From positions 372,001 to 436,000 of the forward strand of contig CP145428.1 of the NCBI GenBank assembly GCA_036867785.1: a stretch of 64,000 bases of DNA, in the 5' to 3' direction. The notes under the pieces are model-generated. The model had not been told where the DNA came from and did no database searches. It saw only the letters and a list, made by a program, of their open reading frames with translations. How positions within the stretch are numbered: position 1 is the stretch's first letter; each line of letters starts with the position of its first letter. Origin of the DNA: Plasmodiophora brassicae. Lineage: Eukaryota; Endomyxa: Phytomyxea; Phytomyxea; Plasmodiophorida. The translations under genes and the position numbers were made by a program. Below are positions 51,350-62,294 of this stretch, one piece after another.

Positions 51350-54300
51350 ATGGGCTCCAACGCCGCTGGCGATGACCCGAAGTCCATCATTGTCGACGCC
51401 GGAGCGGATAAGAAGCAGGAAGGCGGTGCATCCCAGAGCGCCAGCAAACAGCCTGGTCATAACTCGGACGCGGATCCCGTTCTATATCGTCATGATCACG
51501 GGTCGGCGAGGTACTTGTTCGGCGAAGACGGCAAGGCCGACCATGGCGCTACCGGGACACCTCGCCCGATGACGAAGAAGGAGGTCAGCGACGAAGCCGA
51601 GAACGTGAAGGAATCGGGGAAGATCCCTGACCTGAAGGATCTCCATGACAACTTCCACTCAGCGCGAAGCGACAAGCACCGCGCGTCCTTGAAAGGCGAC
51701 GAGGAGCAGATGCCCCCGATACCGTATTCGACGGGGTTGACCACGCAGCAGGCAGAAGAGCTCCTGAAGGTGCACGGCCGCAATGAGCTGGTCGAGAACG
51801 CGAAGCCCATGTGGAAGCTGTTCGTCGAGCAATTCACGGCTCCCATGCCAATCGGCATCTGGATCGCCATGATCGTCGAGCTGAGTCTCGAAAACTGGAC
51901 CGATGCCGTCATCCTCTTCGTTCTTCAGTGCATCAACGGCACCGTAGGATTCACAGAGGCGCGGAAGGCTGGCAACGCGGTCGCTGCGTTGAAGGCCACC
52001 CTAAAGCCAAGTAGGGCACGCTGTTGACGAATTTGACAAACGCGCGCTGGAACTTACATACGTGGAAACAGTGGCCCAGGTCAAACGTGACGGCCAATGG
52101 CAGACGATACACGCGGCGCTGCTCGTGCCTGGCGACTGCGTCACACTCAGTTCAGGGTCGGCTGTCCCTGCCGATTGCATCATCAACCACGGGGCCGTGC
52201 ACGTCGACCAGTCGTCGCTCACAGGTCCGCATTCGTGCTCTCGGTATCGACCTGTACGTGCTAATAACGTATGCCGTAGGTGAGTCGCTACCTGTTCGAA
52301 TGAACAAGGGCGACGTTACCCGCATGGGCTCCACAATTGCCAGAGGTGAAGTTGAAGCCACCGTCTACCTGACCGGTATGCAGACGTTCTACGGCAAGAC
52401 AGCCGCCTTGCTGCAGGTCGGCGGCGACGAGCTGGGCGAACTTCAAAAGTTGCTGCTGCATGTCGTGCTTGTGCTCCTGGCATTGTCTTTCGTCCTCTGC
52501 GGCATCACATTGGCTGTTCTCTTGGTGCACGGGCAGAACTTCAGAGAGTCCCTCGGATTCGTCGTCGTTCTGATGGTCGCGTCCATCCCAATTGCCATGG
52601 AAGTGGTCGTGACCGCAACACTGGCGCTTGGCAGTCGCGAACTCTCTTCGCATTCGGTAACGATGTTGTTGGGCCGCGTAATCCCGGACCTGACGTCGAT
52701 TTCCGTCGCAGGCGATTGTCGCCCGCTTGTCCTCAATCGAGCGGTTGTCCGGCATTACCGTCCTGTGTTCCGACAAGACGGGGACGCTGACGTTAAACAA
52801 GATGATGATCCAGCAGGAATGCCCCGCTTTCCTACCTAACATTACACGCGACGACGTTCTGCTGCACGCGTCGCTGGCAACGAAGTGGAAGGAGCCGCCA
52901 AAGGATGCGCTGGACACAATGGTCCAGCTGGACATTGGCAGCTTGCGTGGGGCACGACGACTGATTCGCGTCGATTAGATTCTTGGCGTGACTAACGTCG
53001 ACGAGTGCAATAAGTACGAGCAGCTCGACTATACGCCGTTCGACGCATCGCTGAAGCGTACAGAGGCTGTCATCAAGGACCCATCTGGTACCATGCCGTG
53101 CATCAGAACCTAACGTCACATCTGACATATGACGTACCAGGAAACATCTACAAAGTTTCCAAGGGCGCTCCACACGTCCTTCTCAACCTGTGCGATGACA
53201 AAGACCGAATCGAGGTCAGCTGGTGTCGTGCTCCTATCATACCTTGTCGTGTGTAACACTGGGACCGCCACAGAGAGCGGTAGAGGCTTCCGTCGTGGAT
53301 CTTGCATCACGAGGTGTTCGCTCGTTGGCCGTTGCGCGAACAAACGCCGAAGGCGCTTGGACGATGATGGGAATCTTGTCCTTCCTGGATCCGCCCCGGT
53401 ATACCGATTCCTAGTGTTTACGGGACAACGAATCTGATGGTGCTGCTGCGATGCAGTCCTGACTCGAAAGCAACCATCAAGAAGGCGAACGATTACGGTG
53501 TCATCGTCAAGATGATTACCGGTGACCACCAGCTGGTCGCAGTGGAAACGTCAAAGGCGCTGGAGCTTGGACGTGGCGACATCATGCAGTGCACACATGG
53601 CGAGTTGCCGACTATTGACCTCAGCGGTGGCAAGCTCTCCGTTCCGCCAACGCTCGGCCACGATTTCGCAGGGCTGATCATGTCCAAGGACGGGTTCTCA
53701 CAGGCTCTCCCCGAGCATAAATTCGTCATTGTCGAGGCGCTGAAGCAAGCCGGCTACATTGTCGGGATGACTGGGGATGGTGTAAATGATGCACCCGCCC
53801 TGAAGAATGCGAGCGTTGGCATTGTGGGTGAACTGATTTTGCAATCGGCAGACAGCACTTACCAAGCATCGTACAGGCTGTGCAAGGCGCCACGGATGCT
53901 GCTCGTGCGGCAGCACACATCATTCTTACTGCACCGGGTCTCAACGCCATTGTCGAGGTATGTGCCCGGTGAAACGCTTGATACCTTTGAAGCTTCTAAG
54001 CATGATTGCGATAGGCCATTGTCATTTCCAGGCGAATCTTTTGTCGCATGCATTCGTTCCTCGTGTACCGAATCGCCGCAACGTTCCAGCTGCTGTGCTT
54101 CTTCTTCATCGGTGTCCTGTGGCTGCAGCCCAACAGCTTCTTCTCTGGATATGAGCACGAATACTGGACCATGCCCGTTATCGCGTTGATCGTCATCACA
54201 GTACTGAACGATGGCACGATTGTAAGCATGAATACCAAACACGAAGCCGACCCTGAGGTTAACTATTTGCAGGTGAGTATCGCATACGACCGGGTCACGC

Positions 54301-55040
54301 CACCAAAAACGCCACAGTCCTGGGTCATGCTTCGTCTCTGGGGTATGGCATTCACCCTTGGCATCGTGGCCTGCAGCTCCTCCATCCTGCTACTGTATCT
54401 CGCCTTAGACTCCCATTCGTAAGTTGCAGAAACACGTCCGTCGATATCGTGGGTTCTTATACTGTCGCCAGGCCAAGTTCCCTCTTCGCGCGCATCGGCA
54501 TCGAACCCTTAACATACGGGAACGTCGTGACGTGCATTTATCGTACGATAACGTGTTGAGAAAGCGGACAGCGTCTTACTCTGACCATTCGCAACAGTCA
54601 AAGTCAGTCTGTCTGATTTCCTGACAATATTCTCCGCACGTACCGGGGCCGATCCCTGCTTCTCGAGCCGACCGAGGTGGCCCTTGTCGCGCCTTGAACT
54701 GTCTTGTGCATCGTCTAATGCGGGGCTTGACAGCGGTGTCCTGTTCGGTGCTGCGCTATTCGCCGTGGCGATGTCGACGATCCTGTCGCTAACATGGCCA
54801 TTCGGGGAAGGTGCAGAAGCAATCGAAATCCTCAACGTCGTCTTCATCTGGATCTACTGCCTGTGTTGGTTCTTCATCCAAGACCGTACGCTCCCGATCA
54901 ACGGAATGCCTTCCTCTGTCCCCCGCTGACCGATCCCCACAGTAACCAAAGTCGCCGTCTTCAAGCTCGGCCGGTACATCTACCAGCAGCGGAACAAGGT
55001 GAATCCCAACCAGCTCCATGGCGTCCGCATTGTCGATTGA
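51350..55040 (+). CDS. P3A-type plasma-membrane H+-ATPase
   Basis: Fifteen exons; introns 52011-52071, 52225-52279, 52657-52711, 52922-52978, 53088-53140, 53215-53273, 53399-53456, 53824-53876, 53958-54014, 54222-54272, 54419-54471, 54543-54597, 54677-54733 and 54886-54942. The product is 969 aa. Motifs: [20 protein letters not shown] (actuator start), SSLTGESLPV (about 271), [13 protein letters not shown] (TM4), [13 protein letters not shown] (phosphorylated Asp about 419), [24 protein letters not shown] (about 674), and [17 protein letters not shown] (TM7-8). These place it with PMA/AHA proton pumps, which energise the plasma membrane and nutrient uptake. It has an unusually long acidic N-terminus and no evident long regulatory C-tail. 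Confidence 0.96.
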
Positions 55041-55382
55041 CGGCGTCGCGCGCCGCGAGTGGTCGGCGACAACGACGACGACGCCCCCACAGACCTGTCC
55101 CGCACCCCCCAACCCACACCCCAACACCAAAATGAATCGATATTGTAACGCTATAGGCAACAACTGCATGCGCCCCGTGCCGTGCCGGTGCCGGGTCGGA
55201 CGCCGGACGGACGCGGCGTGGGCTGCGTCCGCCAGTCGAAAATTTCTGGGGTGCGCCCGTCAGCGCGGGAGGCCTGTCCGACTGCACTTGAATGAACGTT
55301 GCGCGCGGCTTGTGTCACCCTGTGTGGGGGCAACGCAGGGCACGCGGCGCCGGTCGCTTTTTTGTGGCTGCGTTTGGCGCAA
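55041..55382. other. Intergenic, nothing recognised
   Basis: 340 bp between the ATPase stop and the hydrolase start, same strand. Holds the ATPase 3' UTR and the hydrolase promoter; no gene or repeat supported. Confidence 0.4.
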
Positions 55383-56670
55383 ATGGCGTTCTTCACGAAG
55401 GACACCAGCTTCGTGAACCGGATCGTGTTCCCGGCGCCGCGCCCGCCGACGTACACGGCGGCGTCGTTCCCGACCGAGCTCGTCTGGATGCCGGACCCAG
55501 GCGACCGGGCGCGCGGCGGCGTCGCCCCGGCCGTCCTGCTGCGGTGGCCCGCCTCCGAGTTCCTCGTCCTGTTCTTCCACGGAAATGGGGAGGACCTGGG
55601 CGGCGCCGTCGTTTTCCTGCGCGACCTGATGAACGCGCTGTCCAACACGGTCCGCATCAGTGTACGACACCGCTGATGCCGCGCCGTAGTGCCATTAGTT
55701 CGTACTGACGGTGCGGGCGCAGGTGCTGGCGGTTGAGTACCCCGGTTATGGCATTTACAAAGGCGTTGCGAATGAGTCGGGGGCGTTGCGCGCGGCAGAG
55801 GCTGCGTTTTCGTTCGCGACCAGGGAGCTGTCCTGGCCGGTGTCGAACCTGATCTTACTCGGCGTGTCGATCGGGACGGGACCCGCGGTCCACCTGGCGT
55901 CGCAGTTCGATGCCGGCGGTCTGGTGCTGCTTGCCGCCTACGAATCGGTGCGATCCGTCGCGAAGCACCTGGTCGGTACGCTGGCCAGTTACCTGATCTC
56001 CGATCGGTTCGTCAATCATCGGCACATACGGGAGGTGCGATGCCCGGCGATATTCATACACGGGACGCAGGACGAAATGATACCATGCGACCAGGTGGGT
56101 CGCACACGACTGTCAGTCTTGGCTATCTGGATGCTTACCGTTGGCACGCAGTCGGTGCGTCTGTTCGAGAGATGTCCATCGGAGAACAAGCAGATCGTTC
56201 TGGCTGAAGGCGTCGGCCACAATGGGTTCGACCTGATCGACGACATCGTCGTCCCATTGCAATCCTTCTTCAACCGTATCCGCGCGCAGCGATCTACGAT
56301 CGGCGCGGTCGTCGAATGCCCCGACCTGTGCAGCCCGTTGTCGCTGTCTGTGATATCGTCGTGGTTCGCGTCACCCACACCCGCGAAGGCTGTCCGCAAA
56401 TGGAGATCTGGATGCTTGCCGATACGGCCGGAAATGGGAGAGGAACCCTCATGCGAGTCAGACGGCGAACCTCCGTTCAGCGTCGTCCAACGATTTGGCG
56501 ACGGCCCGATCGTCGTCGACGATCGCCACTTTGATCTGTCGTCGGAGGACGTTGGGAGGCTCTGTCACATGGGGTTCTCTCGCCCAGACGCCGAATGCGC
56601 CCTGCAGGAGACGGGTGGCAACCTGGAGAGCGCCCTCGACATTCTACTGATACAGAGCGCCATGTCCTAA
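55383..56670 (+). CDS. ABHD17/Bem46-like alpha/beta hydrolase with C-terminal UBA domain
   Basis: Three exons (introns 55662-55722 and 56095-56151) give 389 aa. The hydrolase domain has the oxyanion turn LFFHGNGEDLGG, EYPGYGIYKG, the nucleophile elbow LGVSIGTGPAVHL, the acid FIHGTQDEMIPC and the histidine GVGHNGFDL, all in the usual order, so the triad is intact. A Pro/Ser linker is followed by a UBA-like domain (EDVGRLCHMGFSRPDAECAL; GGNLESALDILL). The ABHD17 relatives are depalmitoylases; here no N-terminal Cys cluster is seen. The UBA suggests recruitment to ubiquitylated partners. Confidence 0.88.
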
Positions 56671-56726
56671 GGATCATTTCCGGCGTCCCGCTGATGATGA
56701 TGATGTGTACCAAGACGGATGGTGGT

Positions 56727-57294
56727 CTAGGCGCTGGGCTTTCTGGTCTCCTGGGCTTGCTTCGCCTGGATCAGCTGGAAGATCGTCTGCAGCCCTTCGC
56801 GTTTGCGCGCCAGTTCGCTGTCGGCCTCGTTGATCTTCTCGACGACCGTCGTGCACTTTCGATTACAGTAATCGATGGTATCGGACGTCTTCTTCTCGAT
56901 GAAGAACCCGGTGCCGACATCGACGAGGCAGTGCCCGGGATCGACCAGCGCTCCGGGCGCGTACAACGAATCGGTTAACGGGACGAGGATTTCAGCACCT
57001 GACAGCGGGTCAATAATAAATTCAGGAGACAGAATGCAGGATACGTGTGACCTTCCGATGAATTCTTCAGTTGGCCGAGCGCCTTGATCGAATTCTGGAA
57101 CCGCGACGCTGCAACCTTTAACGTCCCGGACAGCTGTGCCAGGCCTTGAACCTCCTGGAAACGCATGACAAACGTGTCATCCACGTGCCATCGGACGTGT
57201 ACGCGGACGTCACCTGCTCGAATTGGTTCTTCAGCATAACCAGCTGCTCGTACGGCAGCGTCGAGATGTCGACGAGCTGCGGCTGTTCCGCCAT
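56727..57294 (-). CDS. PFDN5: Prefoldin subunit 5
   Basis: Three exons (introns 57155-57213 and 56999-57051) give 151 aa, the family length. Reads ISTLPYEQLVMLKNQFEQEV, KALGQLKNSSEG, EILVPLTDSLYAPGALVDPG and CLVDVGTGFFIEK, then a C-terminal coiled coil. PFDN5 is an alpha-type subunit of the hexameric prefoldin that hands actin and tubulin to CCT. It converges on the hydrolase gene with 56 bp between stops. Confidence 0.96.
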
Positions 57295-57772
57295 GCCGAC
57301 ACTGTCGCGCGGCGCGAATTCTCCTGCGGACTTCCCGGTGCGTCGTTCGAGGCAAGTTTGGGACATAAGCACCGCCACTGCGCTCGCCAGCAAACCGTAC
57401 GCTGACAGGCGACTGACTCGGTGCCCGGGGAGCCTTGTTCCACCAGCCATATCGGTTCTGGAGTTCCATCGCGGGGCGACGCTGCCACGCCATGATGTGC
57501 AAGGCACCGCACTGAGATGCTGTCCAGCGCTGCTCCAATCTGTGCCGCTTTGTAAAGGTTTAATCAGTTCAGACGGGGGCTTCATGGCGAGGTCAGGCGG
57601 GCGGCGAATGTGTCCGATCGCGGCAAACAAATATGCCCGCATCACAGTGCCCGGCGCCGCACTGGCAGGTTACCTCGGACAGGGCCTATTAATAGCGGGA
57701 TCGCGCGGGCACGCACGCCCCTCGCCATTTCGCATCACTTGCGGGATTGGGCTCCGGGCCAGGCCTCAGAAC
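57295..57772. other. Divergent intergenic region
   Basis: About 480 bp between PFDN5 (minus) and the secreted repeat protein (plus). Open frames pass through but lack homology; should contain both promoters. Confidence 0.4.
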
Positions 57773-59149
57773 ATGGTTGGTGCGCTGGCGCTGTGCCTCG
57801 TCCTGTCTGCCGTCGCGGGCCGACCGGCGGCGGTCGGTCCGTGTGCGGCTAGGGCGTCCTGTCTGCGCGAGCTCAGCGCCCTGCTGCGCCCGACATCGCT
57901 CCGCTCTTCCGACCAGGACCAGGCCGTGGACCTCGTCCTATCCAGGGATGCCGACGGCCGCTACATCCTGTCCAAGGTCGAGCAGCGCTCGTGGCTGACT
58001 AAAGTCTACGCGCGCCGCGTCGACGCATGCCTGAACAAGGACGGATTCGGCGACGAGGACCGCAAGCACGCCGTCGACGCCGCTCTGGCCAAGGATGCCG
58101 ACAACCGCTACCTCTTCTCCAAGGTCGAGCAGCGCGCCTGGCTAACCAAGATTTACTCGCGCGACGTAAACGCCTGCCTGACTAAGGACGGGTTCGTCGA
58201 CGCGGATCGCCATCGGGCGCTGGACGCCGTCCTCGCCAGGGACGCGGAGCACCGCGCCGTCTTCTCCAAAGTCGAGCAGCGCATCTGGCTGGCCAAGGTG
58301 TACACGCGCGATATCGACGCATTCCTGAGCAGGGACGCGTTCCTCGATACCGACCGTAAACGGGCCCTGGATGCCGTCCAGGCCAAGGACGCCGACGGGC
58401 GCAACGTCTTCTCGAAGGACGACCAGCGCGCCCACCTGGCCAGGGTCCACCTGCACGACATCGACGCGTGCCTGACGAAGGACGCGTTCACCGAGGCGGA
58501 CCGGAAGCGTGCTCTGGACGCCGTCGTCGCCAGGGATGCCGACAACCGCAACGTCTTCACCGACCGGGTCCAGACACTGACGCTGAAGAAGGTCTGGACG
58601 CGAGAGGCCGAAGCCGCCTCGCTGACGCAGCAGAGCACGCCGCGGGCGCTGAGGGCGATCGACGCCAAGACGCCGGACGGGGCGCCCGTGTTCACCGATG
58701 CGGAACGCGGGCTGCTGTTCGCCAAGCACTCGCCGCCGCCGGCATCGTCGTCGTCGGCCAGCACTCGCAGTTACACATCGATGAACGCCCTGATCCGGGA
58801 CAAGCTGAACGAGGTGCTCGCCGTGGCGGCGACCCTCAGCTTCGTCGACCTGCACAACATGATTGTCGTGGACGCGTTCGGCAAGGCGAACAACCCGCTC
58901 GTGCTGGGGGCGGCGCCCGCGAAGGTCCTCGTCTGCTGGGCGTACAGGCAGGTCCAGCGGCTGGTCCACCCGGACAAGGGGCAGGCGCATCCGTTCCTGG
59001 ATAGCTCGCGGGCGTTCGCGGGGGAGTTGCACAAGGTCTACCAGTCCCGCTACAGGGCGTACCTGGAAGCGCTGCCTGCTCTGCAGGAGGACGACGGCGG
59101 CCTGGACACCCGCAAAGCCCGCCTCGCCAACCTGCGTTGCACCGTCTGA
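57773..59149 (+). CDS. Secreted repeat protein with J-domain-like C-terminus
   Basis: Intronless, 458 aa. A signal peptide (MVGALALCLVLSAVAGRPAA) precedes about five tandem repeats of 49 residues (about residues 50-290), each with the pattern AKDADNRYLFSKVEQRAWL then a Y/H..DxxACLTKDGF..ADRxRALDAV. The C-terminal 120 residues include VLVCWAYRQVQRLVHPDKGQ, with the HPD signature of J domains flanked by helices (FAGELHKVYQSRYRAYLEAL). A secreted or ER-luminal J-like cofactor is the inference. The start at 57773 is chosen for the signal peptide; upstream open frame is a shadow. Confidence 0.7.
   Translation: MVGALALCLVLSAVAGRPAAVGPCAARASCLRELSALLRPTSLRSSDQDQAVDLVLSRDADGRYILSKVEQRSWLTKVYARRVDACLNKDGFGDEDRKHAVDAALAKDADNRYLFSKVEQRAWLTKIYSRDVNACLTKDGFVDADRHRALDAVLARDAEHRAVFSKVEQRIWLAKVYTRDIDAFLSRDAFLDTDRKRALDAVQAKDADGRNVFSKDDQRAHLARVHLHDIDACLTKDAFTEADRKRALDAVVARDADNRNVFTDRVQTLTLKKVWTREAEAASLTQQSTPRALRAIDAKTPDGAPVFTDAERGLLFAKHSPPPASSSSASTRSYTSMNALIRDKLNEVLAVAATLSFVDLHNMIVVDAFGKANNPLVLGAAPAKVLVCWAYRQVQRLVHPDKGQAHPFLDSSRAFAGELHKVYQSRYRAYLEALPALQEDDGGLDTRKARLANLRCTV
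57937..58560 (+). repeat. Intragenic 147-bp tandem repeat (about 4-5 units)
   Basis: The repeats of the secreted protein recur every 147 bp at the DNA level (for example the GTCGAGCAGCGC block at 57977 recurs at 58124 and 58271), with high similarity in the first three units and more divergence later. Confidence 0.8.
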
Positions 59150-59215
59150 GCCCCTACGATAACACTCGTTCAATCGTTTCGCGCTGGCTGTTGTTGTTGT
59201 CGTGTATTCGAGCGC

Positions 59216-60865
59216 CTAGGCCGACGGGGCGGGTGGCCATTCGCATCGCCAGGTCTCGTCGGGGAGGTTGATCTCGTCGAGCACCCAGCCCTTGGAGCGC
59301 AGCGCCCCAGCGAACTCGTCGAATCGTTCGCGCGTCTCGTGCCGGGCGCCGACCGGCGACGACCCGGACAGCAGGCGCATCGCCTGGAACATCGACCGCA
59401 GCATGGCCAGCGACCCGATCGATTCATGGCAGGCGACATGCGCGGCGCCGTTCGCCATGCGAATGATATAGGGCGGGTCGGTCGACTCGGCGCCACGTTC
59501 CGCCTCAAGCTCCTCCTGCAGCCAGTCCAGGTCGGAGCGGTCCTTGACGACCTCATGCAAGGGTGCCCCGAACCGGATCGGGCGCCGCCGGAAACGCAGG
59601 AAGTTCCACACCGACTCCTGCCTGGCGACTTTGGCGGGCGACAGCACTGACCTGCAAGCGGGCACCTGATCAGAACCCCCTGCGCCGACGAGAAGGTAGG
59701 CCTGTGCGTCGTGGACCTGCAAAGCATGAAATGGCGAATGAGAATGTAGGCGCGCTGGTAGTTGATCGTCGTCAGGCACAGGGCGGTGACGGCCCAGTAA
59801 TTGGCGACGACGTGCAGAGCGGTCAGGCCGATGAACACGGCCCATCGCAGGCCAAGCGATCCGTGGAGGACGGTCGACAGCAGAGAGCCGAGGACGAGCC
59901 CGGTGATGGATACGATCGTCTCCTGGATGCCCTCCTTGGAGTAGATGTCGGACACCAGGGCGCTGTTGGACCGCTGCCTACAGAAGTGCTGCGTGATCGC
60001 CGCCTTCGTCGCGCCTGATGCAGACGCGTCAGGCGACGGCACACGTAGAAAGGAACGGACGTACCCGCGGCGACGCCACAGACAGCGGAACAAATCGAGC
60101 CGAGGCAGGCGACCAGCAGAAAGAGACGACCTGTAGCCGGCGCCGCCATCGTCAACGTTAGGCCGACATCGTTGACACAGCTGCGATTGATCGCTCAGTG
60201 CAACGCCAACGACAGTGCAGCCAGTGGCGGGGCGCGCCTACTCAGCGAACAGCCGCCAGGTCTTCGGGTCGGCGCCGAAATCAGTGGACGTCCGAAACGC
60301 GAACAGGACGCCGCCCAGCATCGACATGCCGTCTACAGCAAACGCTCCATGAGCGACAGCACGACAGGAGGCGGCATCAGCGACGAACGCAAGAACATCC
60401 ATGACAATGCGGCAGACGATGCGGTCGCACTCGCATCGCCGACGCCCAGCCCGGCGAACAGCGACTGCTGGCCTGTTCGGTGCAGACGGGAACACGTCAG
60501 CAGTGGTCGGGGGCAGTAGTGACATGGACACGTACAGAGGATGCTCCGCAGGTACGAGCAGAGGCCCTGGACGGTATCCCAGACCTGGAACGTCGCATAG
60601 TCCGGCGTCACCGATTGCGGGTACCCATACGGGAGCACCAGCGACAGACATTGCTGCGAGGACGCCCACGTCACGACACGGTTGGCGACGATCCATTTGC
60701 GCATACGTCGCGGAAGGGTTGACGGGCGGATGTCGGATCGCGCCCCACCGTGAACGTCACGTTCCGCTTGGTCAGCCCCGTCCCGTGGCTCTCACGTAAC
60801 CGAACGCGAACCCGTTCGGCGCTGTGAAGGCGCGCGCCGACGTCGCCGCGTCTCCTCGACGACAT
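59216..60865 (-). CDS. RUS family protein (root UVB sensitive, DUF647)
   Basis: Seven exons (introns 60654-60706, 60473-60535, 60333-60388, 60181-60241, 60015-60064, 59652-59716) give 433 aa. Conserved blocks: LPYGYPQSVTPDYATFQVWD then TVQGLCSYLR, GLGVGDASATASSAALSWM, GGVLFAFRTSTDFGADPKTW, VNDVGLTLTMAAPATGRLFL, ACLGSICSAVCGVAAGATKA and SKEGIQETIVSITGLVLGSL. RUS proteins are eukaryotic membrane-associated proteins of poorly defined biochemistry (linked in plants to UV-B and vitamin B6 responses). The C-terminal region (DWLQEELEAERGAE onward) is less conserved. Confidence 0.93.
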
Positions 60866-61230
60866 CGTGTCTGTCACTGCAGCAGCAGCACCCAGCCGTG
60901 TGTGGCGATCCCGCTGCGCGCGCCCCGAAAACCTATTCTCGGCGGATACCCGGTATGTACTTACCCTAGACGGCGACGGCGGCTCCTGCGGATCTATCTG
61001 CACAGCACACGTGCCGGACCCGGCACGTGTGCCCGTGGAACAATGATGCCACGGCGCAGGCAGACACGCAGTGTGGAACGTGAGGGCCGAACGCCGTCCC
61101 GCTGGCCGACCCGGTACGGTGCTGCGCGCAGTGCAGCTGCCACAGCAGCGCGCCCCATCCGCGATGTTGTGCGGGCGCCGACTGGACGGGTCCCGCGTCA
61201 TTTTTGGGCGGCGCGACCGGTCGGGAGGTC
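60866..61230. promoter_or_regulatory. Divergent promoter region, RUS gene / RPA2
   Basis: 365 bp between the start codons of the RUS gene and RPA2, with a near-perfect GCACGTGTGCC / GGCACGTGTGC-like E-box pair (CACGTG-type, about 61003-61034). It should contain both promoters. Confidence 0.35.
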
Positions 61231-62214
61231 ATGTACGGCAGCTCGTACGGCGCGTCTTCGTATGGCGGCGGGGGCGGCGGCGGCGGCGGCAACGGGTTCG
61301 ACAATGCGAACACGTTCAGCGGCGGCGGGTTCTTCATGTCGCCGTCGTCCGGGTACGCGCCCGGCGGGGCGAGCCAGGACGGCGGCATCCGGCCGATGCA
61401 GAGCGACCGGACGCTGACGCCGGTCACGATCAAGCAGATCCTGACGGCCGAGCCGTCCACCACCGAATGTCAGCATTGTTTTCGTGCCCGGACTCATCCG
61501 CAGCGTGTGCACTGAAACCGACCTCAGCGAAATTCATGGTTGATAAGCGGGAGTTGAACCAGGTCAAGATCGTCGGGTGCATTATCAAGGTTCAGGTCGG
61601 GTCGCCCTGTTCGTTGCTGTTCGATGACGTGCGTTTCTGACACGAGGTTCGCCTAGGTGCAAAGCACGAACGTCGCGTACACGATCGACGACAGCACCGG
61701 CGTCATCGAGGTGCGGCTGTGGCAGAACGACAGCGACGACGATTCGGAGCAGGTTCGCATGCTGCGCAGCGCGCTCGTCGAGGGCGTCTACGTGCACGTG
61801 TACGGCAAGGTCCAGGAGTACAACTCGGTGAAGAACATCACCGGGTTCTCGATCCGCCCGCTGACGGACCACAACGAGATCGCCAGCCACCTGGCGCACG
61901 CTGCGCTAACGCATCTGCAGAACGTGAGGGGCGTTGCCGCACACCAACAACCACGGGGGGCAGGCGTCGACGCCCCCGTCGTCGGGTTCCAGCGTTCCGC
62001 GACGAACGGGCTGACGCCGTTGCAGAACGCGATCATGGACGTGTTCGTGCAGAGCGTTTCGGGCGATAATGGCCTGTCGATCCAAGAGGTCCAGCGGATG
62101 TTGCCCGGATCCTACTCGTACCAGCAAGTGCAGAAAGATATCGCCTGGATGTCCAACGAAGGCCATCTGTATTCCACCTGCGACGACGACCATTATCGAC
62201 CAACGGGTCAGTGA
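61231..62214 (+). CDS. RPA2: Replication protein A 32-kDa subunit
   Basis: Three exons (introns 61469-61527 and 61596-61656) give 287 aa. The Gly/Ser/Tyr-rich N-terminus (MYGSSYGASSYGGGGGG) is the usual phosphorylated tail. Then TPVTIKQILTAE, KRELNQVKIVGCIIKVQ, STNVAYTIDDSTGVIEVRLW, EGVYVHVYGKVQEYNSVKNI and FSIRPLTDHNEI form the OB fold, and a C-terminal winged helix (LTPLQNAIMDVFVQ; GLSIQEVQRMLPG; IAWMSNEGHLYSTCDDDHY) binds repair partners. It works with RPA1 and RPA3 on single-stranded DNA in replication and repair. Confidence 0.96.
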
Positions 62215-62294
62215 AGCGTCGCCCGCGTTCCGTAAACAGCGTTCTCGTCGGTCCACCTCAACCGCCCGCTGGCCTTGCACCTGCCGCTACATGG

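Noticed and set aside
53215-53456. Stops inside the H+-ATPase suggesting a pseudogene
   Set aside because: Every stop lies in a GT-AG interval of 51-61 nt whose removal restores conserved ATPase sequence.
57146-57772. Upstream extension of the secreted repeat protein
   Set aside because: It is antisense to prefoldin 5 and would bury the signal peptide.
61265-61290. GGC-rich tract as a separate microsatellite feature
   Set aside because: It is the poly-Gly coding part of the RPA32 N-terminus and needs no separate explanation.
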